Below the pieces are notes generated by a model. That model had not been told where the DNA came from. It did no database searches and saw only the letters and a program-made list of their open reading frames with translations. From assembly GCF_963678635.1 (NCBI RefSeq), contig NC_087064.1, positions 1,211,688 to 1,271,687 of the forward strand: a DNA stretch of 60,000 nt, in the 5' to 3' direction. Made by a program: the position numbers and the translations under genes. The DNA is from Symsagittifera roscoffensis. Lineage: Eukaryota > Xenacoelomorpha > Acoela > Convolutidae. Positions 24,901-34,860 of the stretch are shown piece by piece. The number at the start of each line of letters is the position of its first letter. Position 1 is the stretch's first letter.

Positions 24901-27900
24901 CTCGGCAGTTTCGGGTATTTGCTATCGTTTCGTTCCGAATTGGCTTCATAATACTTTTCAACCACTGCTATAATTTCAGCCACTTTTGAATAGTCTCGAG
25001 GAGCAATGTATTGTGCTAGTTCCGCATCCCACGATGGCAACCCGACTACGTTCAAGGACTTGCGAATGTAGGGTAAGCCTACGAGTGCATCTGCAAGCTT
25101 CCAAAGACCCGCTTTGATTGATCGATAGGAGCGGTGCAGACAAAATTTTCCCTTGCCTAGTATTCGATGTTTTGACTGTATAACAATCAGGCTGAAACAC
25201 ATCATGTACACATTTTCATCATCTTTTACATGCAAAAAGCTCCGCGGCGAAGCAGAGAAAAAAGGGACAATCGCCAAACTACGAAAAAAAACTATATTTT
25301 GAACAAATTAAATGAAAAAAAAACGTATCTATTTTCAACACCTCAAATTTTCAGAAAATGCTCATGGACTTGCAGAAAACATTTGGGAAAAAATCGTCAT
25401 TTGCTTCCAAAATCATTTTTTTTTATAAAACTTGAAAAAAAACAGCAACAATAGAGAACATTTATTTAAGCAAATGATTATTGTTTCAGATCATTTACCA
25501 TTTACACGACGCTCATTATGAGCTATTTGCAAGGAAGGTTTTTTGCCCAATTTCGAGTACACCAAAAAAAGCTCGTAGAGGGTGAAGTGTTACAGTATCA
25601 TATTAAATCCCTATTGTTCGTTATTCGGATTCAAAATTTTTCACTAAAAAACTTCGAGAAATACAGGTCTAAATATTTTCTGGCTTTGAGACAAAATTAG
25701 ACAATTTTATCCATGCTTTTAACCAAACTTTGTTCAAATACAAATTAATCGTTTGTCTAGCTATTTTAAAATCGCTCATAATTGACTTTTTTATCCAATT
25801 ATTGCGCTTTGTAGAAAAAATGCAAAAAAAAGATAATTCTATTTCAACTAGGTATGAAAATTCAGATCTCAAAACTCATTTGAATTTTTGAATATCACTC
25901 CATGACAATCCATCATACAATCCATCATGACATCTCAATGACGTCTACGGCCATGTACGCTGCTACAAATAGAATCTACAAGAAAAAACTTAAAACAAGG
26001 CGTTATATCGAAATATCATCAACCAAAAAGGACTTCAAAGGACGAGACGCAAAAACTACCAGAAAAGGTTTTATTATGATTATTATTATTATGAATTTAC
26101 AGTAAAACAATACTGAAGGGTGTATAAGACCCCGAAACGAAAATCAAACGCTAAAAGTTAGTTTGGCGACAATTTGCACAAAGGCAAAGAACGCGCCAAG
26201 TACAAGAAGAAGAAGAGTTGTAGACATCATTGAAATAGCACCAGTAAGTTTTCAACAGTCTTGCTTTGAGGCCGTTAGAATTGAGGAAATCTATTCTGTT
26301 GTTCAATAGGTTTGCGAGTCTCTGTGTGCGATACCAGAAATTTCCTTTCAGCTGTTCTTTGCTGACGTAAGGCAGGTCAAAAAGGTTGTTTCTCCGGGAA
26401 GAAAAGTTCACAAAGGGATGCCAGTTGAAGTCGAAACGATTGTTTATGACTTTGGATAACGTCAAAATGTCGTTCAGCTCGATGTACAAAGAAAGAGGCA
26501 AGAGATTCAACGTAGACAATTTGTCAGTATAGCAATTCTCCGAATAATTTGTTGCCCAGTTCGCAGCTTTCTTCTGAATGTTTTCGAGTTTTGTGAGGTC
26601 CGTTTTCGAAGAATACCAAACTGAGCTCCCGTAGCATATGATAGGTAAAACCATCGACTTGTAGAGATTAACTTTTGTTGATGCTTGAAGTTGCTTCGCC
26701 GAGGATCGCTTTAAAAGGAATAGGACTTTGATCGCTTTGGCAGATGCGAACTTTATGTGTTCGCTCCACTTTAGAGAACTTGAAACCTTCACTCCGAGAT
26801 CTTTTTCACAACTTGATGTTTTCAATTCGTTGCACCCAAGGTAGAAAGGTCCACAGTTTTTAGTTTTGAAGTGCATAACGCAACACTTATCTATGTTGAA
26901 AGACATTTGATGTGAGGTACACCAATTCCATAGCCGGTCGAGGTCGAACTGTAGATCGCAGGGCTCATTGTGCTTGTGTAGTGATAGGAGTTTAAAATCG
27001 TCGGCAAAGCTGAAAACCTCTGATGATAGATCGTTGGAAAGATCAATCAAATATATTAGAAAAAGCAGTGGTCCCAGAATTGATCCCTGGGGGACGCCAC
27101 TTGAGACCGATAGGTATTCTGAGGCGCGTCCTTCGATGTCCACAAATTGTTGCCTGTTTTTCAGATAACTTTGCAGAACTTTGAGCATGTTTCCTCGGAC
27201 ACCAATTTTGGAGAGTTTTGACAGGAGAATATTGTGGTCAATTTTGTCGAAGGCTTTCGAGAAGTCTAAGTACACTGCGTCTACTACTTGTTCACTGATA
27301 TCAACGTTGGAGTAGATTTCGCCTAAATACACAAGAAGTTGGGTTATTGTAGACTTTTTCTTTTGGAAACCGAATTGAGTTGTAGGAATAAGATTTGCAA
27401 CATGTTCGTAAAGTGGGTCGAAAATGCACTTCTCGTAGACTTTAGAAATTAAACTCAACAGCGTGATTGGTCGATAGTTCTCTACGTTTGCTTTGTTGTC
27501 TTTCTTGTGCAGTGGTTTCACCATTCCAACTTTCCAGTCAGATGGAAAAATTGATGTGTGTTTGATTGACTTGAAAAGACTTGCGATAGACTTGTTCAAC
27601 GCTTTGCAGTTCCTAAACAAAGCCGCTGGGAGTCTGTCGGGCCCAGTTGATTTGCTTACGTCAAGAGACGAAGTCACTTTGGTTATTTTGGAAAGTGAAA
27701 CATCGTAGTCGCTTATCTGAATCTGAGTATCGGATGGTTGGAAAATAGATGATGGAGTCGTGAATACCGACCGAAAGAATCTGTTGAATAACGTCGCTTT
27801 ATCGAGATTTGATGTCGCTCGAGAGTGTTTTCAAAATACAGATGGAGGAAGAACTTGGGGATTTTTGATTGACTTGTAGTATTTGAACAGAGCGCGTGTG

Positions 27901-30900
27901 TCACGAGCATTCGCAAGTAAAGATTCGTAGTTTGATTGGTCTACTTCGAGCTCATGCTCACATATCCGCAGTTGTGCGTTCACTTTGTCTTCCATTGCGG
28001 GACTTGTTTTCTGGTTCCTCGGAGTGTTCAGACGCTTGAGCTTGTCTGAGGTAGCAGACGAAACCCACGGGGCGAGACTGCTTCTGTGTTTTGTGCGAAC
28101 GGGAACAGCGCTTGACCGAATATCCAATAGCCAGCTGTGCCATTGGCTCAGAAGTGCGTTTGGGTTTGTCCAGCAAATTCCTTTGAATGGTTTGTTCAGA
28201 ATGATACTGTCCAGTTGATCGTAGTCTGCACTGCAGAAGCTCAAACGTTTAACAGGTTTGGGTTGAGTTTTCGTGTACTGTAGTGGAATGTTAATCTTGA
28301 ATGCTTTATGGTTGGAGGCTGCACGATTCGAGAGCCAGTAGTGCTCGTTCAGCTCACGGTCTAAATTAATGGATATGATAAAATCAGAGTTGCACAGGGC
28401 AACACTAGGCCAAAAACAGTTTCAGCCTAGTGTAACTGTTTTTGGACAAGTGAATATTCGATCGCAGCCTGCTACCGATAGTCGATCGGAATTTGATGTC
28501 CCAGATGTTATTTCAGGTTGGGCTGCCATAAAAAATACGAATAAATTGTGCCAGTTGCCGATAATCACAACCACACAGGGACGTATTTAGACGGGGAACG
28601 GGGCCGACGCGCCCTTTCAGGGACTCGACTTCCTGCTGACCCAAAAGGTCCCCCTTTGCACTATTTTGAGATATCCATTTTGTCTAACGGACCCTTAAAA
28701 TCTCTACAGGCGCCCATAATTAATAATTTGAGAGGAAAGCGCGCGCTGAAAAAAGCGATTTCTTGGTCAACATTTTCCAAAAAAATTGGCAGAAACAGGT
28801 GTCTTTTTAGAGCTTCGGAAGAGCTCTAAAAATCAATTTGATCGACAAAACTTTCGAAAATGTTTTGAAAATCCGCCCCCCCCCCCCCCGTCGAGAAAAC
28901 CCTAGATCCGCTCTTGCAACCAGAGACACTTAACTTTGTTGGACTCGGTATAAAAATCCATGTACAACTATGATCCCGAACAACAGTGCCGTCAATAATT
29001 TTTGCAGAAAAAAAAACAAATAGGTTGGTCTGTTTGCTGGCTTTGAGACGGTTTCAAACAGCATCATAAAAACATTTTCATATAAGGTGCACAGCTAAAG
29101 CTGGAGGTACCTGTTTGATATTTTTTGAATTTGTTGTACTGATGTGGGATGAAATGGGTTATTTCAAAATCTAAAATTAGTCTTAACCCAAAACCTTACT
29201 TGTTTCTCCAGTAAAATAAGCAGGAGTGAATTTTGTTTGATAATTTGGTGTTTGTAAAAAGAACATAACAATTTTCTTTGAAACAAAACTTAGGGCTTGG
29301 CCGCTTTTGCACAGAGGCTTCGGATCAAACCCTTGATATTAGATTCGGCTAGGTAGTTTTCGAGAAAAATCTAAAATTTTCAAAAAACTGACAATAAATC
29401 AAAACATTGCCTTTTCTGAGGGCTATAACTTTCTTTGATAGAAAATTATGGAGGTAACCTCTTACAAAGTGAAGTTCTTATAACCCTTTTTCTGCATTTG
29501 ACCCAAAACCGCCCATTTGAGTGAGCAATCTTCGAGAAAAGTCAAAGTTTCAAAAAAAGGTCAAAATCAAATTTTCCGAAAGCCACAATTTTTTGTAACA
29601 GTGGAGCTTCCCATTTTTTTAATGAAGACCAAAATCTCACGGTAGTTTTCGAGGTAATTCAAAAAGCTTGAAAGACGGTCAAATAATCTAATATTTGAAT
29701 TTTCCGCGGAACCTAAATTTTGCGGAAAAAAATGAGCGCAGCCGCTTACAAAGGGGAGCTTCACAATCCTGATCTTTCGATTGAACTCAAAAATTCAACT
29801 CTGGGAGGGTAATTTTCTTTTTAAAAAAATCAAGAAGTTTCAAAAAACGTTCAAAAATCACAAATATGATTTTTCCTAGGACGATAACTTTTTAGTTTAA
29901 AAACTGCCCGTGGCCACTTATGCAGGGGAAATTCCCACAACCCTCTCTTTCCATTGAACCCAAAATTTCAGATTTGTGAAAGTACTTTTCGAGAAAAGTC
30001 AACAAGATGTTAAAAAGTCTATTATTTGACTATTTCGAGGTTCATAACTTATCGCGTAAAAAGTTTGGGCGTAGCCACTTCTGCAGGGGAGCTTATCACA
30101 ATTTGTCCTTTCGATTGAAACCATAAATCTCAGATTCAGGAGCAAAGTTTTCGAGAAAAGTCAGAAAGATTTTAAAACGGTCAAAAAATTGAATATTTGA
30201 CTTTTCTGAGGGCCGTAACTTTTTGTGCGAAAAATTTGAGCGCAGCCTCTAATGAAGGGGGATTCACACAAGCCGGTCTTTCGATGTAAAACAAAACCTT
30301 TGATGTGTGACGGTAGTTTTCGAGAAAATGAAAAACATTTGGTTAAAATTTTCCCCCCACACAGGTCGTACTTTTCATTGGCACCACGTTTTTCGAAAAA
30401 AAAATGTTTCCATAGCGTCTAAAATAAAATTTAAAAAACGATCTTATACATTTTCATCATACATGTTTTTATCAAATAGGAATTTGAATTCTACATAATA
30501 CACCTTTTTCATCCCTGACAGTCCATCCTGTCCATGGCCAAAATGTAACCCTGTTACACTTGGATTCTAATGCCTATTCATCGAAGAGTCTCCGCAAAAA
30601 CTTTGTTAACATAAAATTACAAAAAGTTTTTTAAAGCCTGTTTAGTTATAGCAATTGAAAAAAAATTACTCAACAAAACTTTGGTAGCCACCCGTTAAAA
30701 AGCATACAAAACTGTTGCCATAAAAAATGAGCTACAAAACTTTTACGATCCGAGACTATTTGAACCAAAAAAAAAACCTTTCAAGCGAAACAATGGTTTT
30801 GCGATACCTGCAGATTAACCGACATATTGAAAAAAAAACTTCAAAATATTGTTTTTTTTTCTTCAGAAAAATAATAATTTTCCAAACAAATCTTGGAACT

Positions 30901-33059
30901 CAATTACTTGCAAACTTCAACAGAAAAAATTTAAAAACTTGATCTGCCTAAAACATTTATCTTCGTTTTGTCTTGAACTTTTTTCAGAACAAAATGCCAA
31001 GAAAAAACCTGTAAGTTAAAGAAGCATCAAAACAGAACTAACAAAGCGAAAACAAAGCCAAAAACTCTTGGACAGACACACGTTGCATTGAAAAAGAAAT
31101 GTTTTTATTAGAAAAACTAAATTACAAAATTTTTTTAAAACATTAACTCTACACTCAAAACAATAAGGGAAAACTTTTTTTGCTCCTGAAATGACTCAAA
31201 AAGAGGCATCTAAGTCAATAAAGGTAAGAGAAATCTTTTAAGCTCATTCAAGACAAAGATGAAACAAATAACACGACTAGCTGAAATCGATCGTGGTAAA
31301 TTTACTACCAGAAAGAAAGCTAAACATCGAAGTATTTCGAAAACAGGCGATCGAATCATTGGTAAACTGCATGGATGAAATAACCAAAAACCACTCTTTC
31401 TGTTTTACTTTTTAAATAACTAAATGAAAGAAACCGAAAAATATTATTCAATTTTTCCCGAGCCCAAGAAAAATTAGATTAGAAACACAAAAAATATAAT
31501 TCGCAAAAGCATAAAACGATTCTTAAAAAAGACAACAACAGTGACAACGAGAAATTTTGCAAAACCTTGGAAAAATCAATTCCAAAACAATTCAAAAACT
31601 TATGTTTTATGAGTTCAACGAAAAACAAATAGAAAAAACGAAACAAAGAAAAAACTAGAAAAAATTTACGAAAAAAAAATGATTTTGAACAACTATGAAG
31701 CCAAAAAACACCAATTTCAATTTCCAGATTAAAAACCCAATCAGACAAGACCAACAAGTTAACAGAAAAACGGTTTGCCAAACAATCAAACAGAAAAAAA
31801 AACAAATATTAAAGAAAAACATATGCCATTGAACTACTTTTAGAAAGATGTAGCCCGAAAACAGATTAAAATTAACTTAACGTGAAAACATTAATTTTAA
31901 TTTTTAATAAATGAACGAAAAACTGAAAAATCCTAAATTCGTCTGGCAATTGTGATTTGATAGCCCTTCAAGCTTGCTTGGTTCTCATTTTTACCATTTC
32001 AAGGCAAGGAAACTACACAAAACTGGAGGAACAAAAAATTAGCAGACAGCAACTCAAATTGATTTTGCAAAACGATGAGCTCGACTAGAAAATTTAATTT
32101 AAATTATAAAAAGTACTGATTTAATTATTTCTGATTTTTAGGCAATTCAGGCTTGCTTTGTTTTCATTTCAAGTGAAAGCTTTACTTCTCAAAACAATAT
32201 GGGCAAAAAAGCAATGAAAACGTATTTTTAATTTTAGTAGAAAAACTTAGCAGAAAAGTAAACCAAGAAGTTGCGAAAACTCAAAAACTCAATTATTTAC
32301 ACGAGGAAAATAATAAGAAAAAAGCTGATTTAACAATAAAAAGCATAATAGGTCAAAACCAAGTATATTGTGCCAACTAAAAATAGGAACGTAAAAAAAA
32401 AGATTTAATTTTTTTTTTTCATTTTTAAAATTTTCAATTTGAATAGGGGGTAGGAAAGGTGATTAAAACTTGTCCAAAAAATTTTGTGAGACTTCAACCA
32501 TTCTTCTAAACACCAACAAAAGGCAATTGAAATAAATCATTCGCAAAATGAGCCGATAGAATTAAAGTGAAGCTCATGTGTCGAAAAAATAACAAAATTT
32601 TTTGGCACAAAATACCACTAAAGGAACTCATAATAGGCACACAAGGCACATACCTAACATGCACTCTACATTTACCTCTACAGTAAAACACGTTCAAATT
32701 TACATGCAAGTACGATATCTGTAGAAAAAGTTGTTTACGCTAAAAAAAAAGTCTAGTACCTATTATGAGCGGTTGCAATACCCTTGCCTATCGCAAGGGT
32801 AAAAATAACACAGAGGCGACGCTTCGCTTTGCAAACACTAGCGAGAAAATGACAAAAAGCAGCTCTATAAAGTTCAATAAAAATTAGAAATAAGCCTCGA
32901 ATTAGCAAAAATTCGGTTACTTCCAACCTCCGTCCTAGAGATTAAGAGTCTCACACACTAACCACTCAGCCACGGAAGCTTAACGTACAAACACTTTTTG
33001 TTTGCGAATAAGGTGAGAAAAATGAAGGTTCGTAATAACGCGCTAAGCTGATCGCAAGT

Positions 33060-33094
<35 letters not shown>

Positions 33095-34860
33095 CATCAT
33101 CATCATAACGATCATAATCATAATAAAAATAATAATCATAATAATTATAATAAAAATAATAATAACCATAGCCAACAAAAGGTAGGAAAACTGTAAAAAA
33201 AAATTACCATTTTTTAAACTTTCGAAGAAAAAAATATATCAGGTTAAAGCTCTTTGAAGTTTAATAAACGTCTATGATTGAACTTTTTCTTAGTTAAACT
33301 GTATCAATTGGTGAGTTTTTATATTCCACCGGGAAATCTGAAAAAAAAGAAAATCCAATACCGAAACTAGAAATTAGTCGTTTTTTTGCACCATTTCTGC
33401 TTTCATCATGGGAGAGCGGAGTTTGCCTATTTTCCAGCGAGTGAATTTCAACTCATTAAGCGGATATATAACTGTTTTGTTTTTTCTTGAGTGCATTAAT
33501 TCGTAGGATCAGGGGCGGATCTAGGATTTTCTCGGGGGGGGGGGGGATTTTCAAAAAAGTTTCGAAAATTTTGTCGACCTTTTTTTCTATGTCGACCAAG
33601 TTGATTTTCCGAGCTCTCCTAAAGCACTAAAAAGACCCTGTTTTTGCCAAAATTTCTGCACTGCAGGCAAAATTTTGAAAAAACAGGCCAAAAAAGGCGT
33701 TTATGGGCACTTTCTGGAAAAAGTTTACCAAAAAATCGCGTTTTTTTTTTGCGCGCGCTTCCACCTTCAAAATTAGTATATATTGGCGCCAAAGGCGCAT
33801 TAAGAAAAACTTTAGGGTCGGTCGGCCAAAAGCGGATTTCTTAAAAAGTACCAAAGGGAGGACCCTTTGGTTCGGCAGTGGGTCGAATCCGCCCCTGTGT
33901 AGGATGCCTTGCTGTAGTAATAGGAGCATTTTTAGAATTTTTCCTGGAAAAAATCATCAAGACCTATTATATAAATCAAAATCACTTCGTTCTTTTACAC
34001 TCAAAAATAGATGATCGATAAATGATAAGTCAATAATATATCACAATGAATAGATCTAGGATATGAAGCCGACTTCTAATCGACGATACATTAGGCCTCA
34101 AATGCGTGAAACAATAGCTAATATAATTCCAATTTACTATTTTCCGCAACTTTCATTACATGTTTGTCATTAGGCCATATGGAGTGACCTTCGAACTTTT
34201 CTACTAACCGGTTTTTGAAAAGAAAACTTTGAATTGAATAAATTATATTTCATACAGTTTGTGAAATGGATAAATTACCAATCGCAAATATTGATAAAAT
34301 GGTTAACAAAACTTAAAAAAAAACTGAATTGTATATCAAAAATGAGCAGAAAACCCTTAATTTTGCCGAATTCAGGCGCAAACTAAACTTTCTATCCTTA
34401 TTGAGCAAAGTAATAACGAAACTAATCCAAAAATAAATCGAACTTACTTGTAAGCATTGGCGATCCACACGTAGAAGGTGGCCCTTGTCTTTTGTTTGCC
34501 CTTCTGAAAAATTTCACTGACTCTCCAAACATGATCGTTTCCAGGGAACAGTACACTTGGCACTCCAAACTGACCATAATTTCTCAACGAGCTCTTCTGA
34601 GAATCATCCAGGCGTTTTAACGCTCGACCTCCTTCTTCGTAACTAACAAGTGCAGTTTCATCCAAATCGGGCGAAACAAACAGTGTGTTATTCAAATTGT
34701 GCTTTAAATACTGTGATCGTAGATTCGGAGTCTGAATGTTATATGTTGGGTAGTGAAACAACACCTCGTTGGCGTTTTCAACGATGCTTTCCTGGATTTT
34801 GAGTTGGGATCCTGAGGTTTTCAGCTTGAAATCTGGAGCCGCCTTTGTTTGAACCTCCAT
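15117..34860 (-). CDS. Large multi-pass membrane protein of unrecognised family (7 exons, 1128 residues)
   Basis: Exons in order: 34860-34448, 25191-24534, 24297-23751, 23449-23087, 17191-16824, 16533-16334, 15954-15117. All introns are GT-AG and all split codons join in frame, giving 1129 codons with one ATG and one stop. Layout: residues 1-540 hydrophilic with an acidic and basic coiled-coil-like stretch (about 375-450); a first membrane helix about 564-584; a hydrophobic cluster 665-765 with probably three or four more helices; and a hydrophilic C-terminal half-domain (784-1128) beginning RIARVPATNSFAAKKIAGPG. No catalytic motif or signal peptide is evident. I do not recognise the family and assign no function. 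The 9.3-kb first intron and the 5.9-kb fourth intron are filled with transposons. An extra exon there cannot be excluded, but phases do not require one. Confidence 0.85.
16334..16533 (-). CDS. Membrane protein gene, exon 6
   Basis: Between acceptor GCATTTCAG and donor GTAAGC it encodes residues 784-849: RIARVPATNSFAAKKIAGPG, then MASDFFLQMDPEHALVPVFY and a helix up to QIYN. The KIAGPG turn immediately after the membrane cluster looks like a conserved motif. It ends in phase 2 and joins exon 7 as Lys850. Confidence 0.88.
16631..16705 (-). repeat. tRNA-like sequence in intron 5 of the membrane-protein gene
   Basis: The minus strand carries AGGGTTCGAAACCCAGTAAGG, a well paired T arm with B box, followed by TTTTT. 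The 5' half is poorly tRNA-like. Confidence 0.4.
16824..17191 (-). CDS. Membrane protein gene, exon 5 (main transmembrane cluster)
   Basis: Acceptor TTCTGTTTTTCAG, donor GTAAGA. It encodes residues 662-783, largely hydrophobic: MFILFYPFVNTLLSTLSILV, WLPFAMIVYYLIQILIADF, FRFFYLFHIFIYKFFILGF and VFLTFVGYPLTALVLCVLGS. Charges are few and sit between the helices (DFKRPGYSEG). Three to four membrane spans are likely. Confidence 0.88.
18300..20460 (+). repeat. 1.07-kb direct duplication inside the decayed retroelement
   Basis: The segment about 18300-19370 recurs at about 19370-20460 with an offset of 1067 bp. Shared landmarks include AATCGACTTGATGTTCAA (18374 and 19441), the EGTTQGD region and GCAACAGCCTTCTATGCTAT. 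The copies differ by scattered substitutions and small indels, so the duplication is old. Confidence 0.8.
20636..20990. mobile_element. MITE-like insertion with imperfect terminal inverted repeats in the RT element
   Basis: The coding remnant is interrupted between GTCAGTTTTGG (20635) and GTTATTAAAGGACC (20985). The ends are mirror-like: ACGTTTAAAACGTTTTAAAC on the left and GTTTAAAACATGTTTAAAACGT on the right. The middle contains GAGGCCGGCCGAGGTGGG. Target duplication is not clear. Confidence 0.5.
21860..22590. repeat. Degenerate tandem repeat, ~135-180 bp units
   Basis: Five diverged units share GAGCAGTCATATTTGGAGGC, then CGCAACCCCTGAGAGTACTC, CAACTACAGGGTTGGGAAA and TCAAATTTTGAA. Unit landmarks lie near 21870, 22035, 22212, 22375 and 22509. 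The repeat lies in intron 4 of the membrane-protein gene. Confidence 0.7.
23087..23449 (-). CDS. Membrane protein gene, exon 4 (first transmembrane helix)
   Basis: Acceptor TTTGTTTAG, donor GTGAGT. It encodes residues 541-660. After a tryptophan- and arginine-rich approach (WFWRWRDMFQ) comes CLFWNSLYVFCLVIPFVSQV, one membrane helix. A basic loop with many Lys, Arg and His residues follows, to NLFWNYICK. Confidence 0.88.
23751..24297 (-). CDS. Membrane protein gene, exon 3 (charged, coiled-coil-like)
   Basis: Acceptor GCGTTTTCAG, donor GTCAGT (weaker than the others). It encodes residues 358-539, very rich in Glu and Lys: AEKQSEIEEIMSKYEGELKK and QLQDEMKKEMEEMRNERLE suggest helical or coiled-coil structure. 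Phase 1 at the end joins exon 4 as Ala540. Confidence 0.87.
24534..25191 (-). CDS. Membrane protein gene, exon 2
   Basis: Acceptor GTGTTTCAG, donor GTAAGT. It encodes residues 138-357, starting LIVIQSKHRILGKGKF after the split Asn138. It is a soluble region with a serine, glycine and aspartate-rich linker (GAGDGDDRSTTSS, about 310-322). The frame stays open upstream of 25191 and downstream of 24534, but the strong splice signals fix the exon. Confidence 0.87.
26065..28575 (-). pseudogene. CR1/Jockey-group LINE, 5'-truncated, with reverse transcriptase and endonuclease tail
   Basis: The minus strand has a 508-codon open frame (27677-26151) with RT motifs: STGPDRLPAALF, KPLHKKDNKANVENYRPITLL, VDAVYLDFSKAFDKIDHNIL, GVPQGSILGPLLFLIYL and the catalytic FADD (FSFADDFKLL). 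The same frame continues upstream through one TGA (27833-27831) to RLSFCSADYDQLDSI and an endonuclease end (NEHYWLSNRAASNHKAF), with another TGA at 28424-28422. Downstream, the element ends in an ATAATAATAATAATC-type tail near 26073-26095. It is a dead copy in intron 1 of the membrane-protein gene, in gene orientation. A MITE cuts its 5' side. Confidence 0.85.
28576..28916 (-). mobile_element. hAT-like MITE (341 bp) with 8-bp target duplication
   Basis: It begins CAGGGACGTATTTAGACGG and ends CCTAGATCCGCTCTTG, diverged forms of the inverted tip CAGGGGCGGATC. Flanks CAACCACA (28568-28575) and CAACCAGA (28917-28924) match at seven of eight bases, the 8-bp duplication typical of hAT transposition. 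Just inside one end is a run of 14 C. No transposase is encoded. It is inserted at the 5' edge of the LINE fragment. Confidence 0.8.
29340..30345. repeat. Degenerate satellite, six to seven units of ~155 bp
   Basis: Recurring blocks are GTAGTTTTCGAGAAAAGTC, TTTGACTTTTCTGAGGGCC, ATAACTTTTTGTG, GCCACTTCTGCAGGGGAGCT and TCTTTCGATTGAACCC. The AACTTT-type landmarks lie near 29421, 29575, 29700, 29872, 30030 and 30200. Single units of the same family occur at 36.28-37.05 kb and around the fold-back element near 6.82-7.0 kb. Confidence 0.75.
30346..32800. other. AT-rich intron, nothing recognised
   Basis: Very A-rich sequence. The open frames 31479-31805 and 32506-32709 have biased AT-driven composition and no recognisable domain. 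No RNA gene was seen. Confidence 0.5.
32911..32981 (-). repeat. tRNA-Lys(CTT)-like sequence
   Basis: The minus strand reads TTCCGTGGCTGAGTGGTTAG, then TGTGAGACTCTTAATCTCTA, where GAGA/TCTC pair around the loop CTCTTAA, giving anticodon CTT, T33 and A37 as in tRNA-Lys. The T arm (GGAGGTTGGAAGTAACC) lacks the normal TTCGA loop, so this is a pseudogene or SINE head. Confidence 0.55.
33058..33175. repeat. AAT/ATC microsatellite
   Basis: About 36 bases of perfect (TAA)n are followed by (TCA)n and interrupted ATAATA/AATAAA repeats to 33175. The 70-codon Ile/Met-rich frame across it is an artefact. Confidence 0.9.
33510..33897 (+). mobile_element. hAT-like MITE (388 bp), complete, with target duplication
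   Basis: The left tip CAGGGGCGGATCTAGG and right tip GGGTCGAATCCGCCCCTG are inverted (CAGGGGCGGAT). The flanks CGTAGGAT (33502-33509) and TGTAGGAT (33898-33905) match at seven of eight bases. A run of 13 G lies 24 bp inside the left end. No transposase frame is present. This is the best preserved member of the family in the window and lies in intron 1 of the membrane-protein gene. Confidence 0.88.
34448..34860 (-). CDS. Membrane protein gene, exon 1 (N-terminus)
   Basis: ATG at 34860-34858 opens MEVQTKAAPDFKLKTSGSQL and a soluble region to YVWIANAY. The donor is a consensus GTAAGT, and the last two bases (AA) complete an Asn codon with exon 2. There is no signal peptide, so the N-terminus is probably cytosolic. 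The ATG is the first in the open frame and AT-rich non-coding sequence lies upstream. Confidence 0.85.

Noticed and set aside
31479-31805. 108-codon Phe/Leu-rich minus-strand frame resembling a membrane protein
   Set aside because: Hydrophobicity follows from poly-A/T composition. No conserved pattern and no splice context.
32966-33178. 70-codon Ile/Met-rich frame
   Set aside because: Translation of the AAT/ATC microsatellite.
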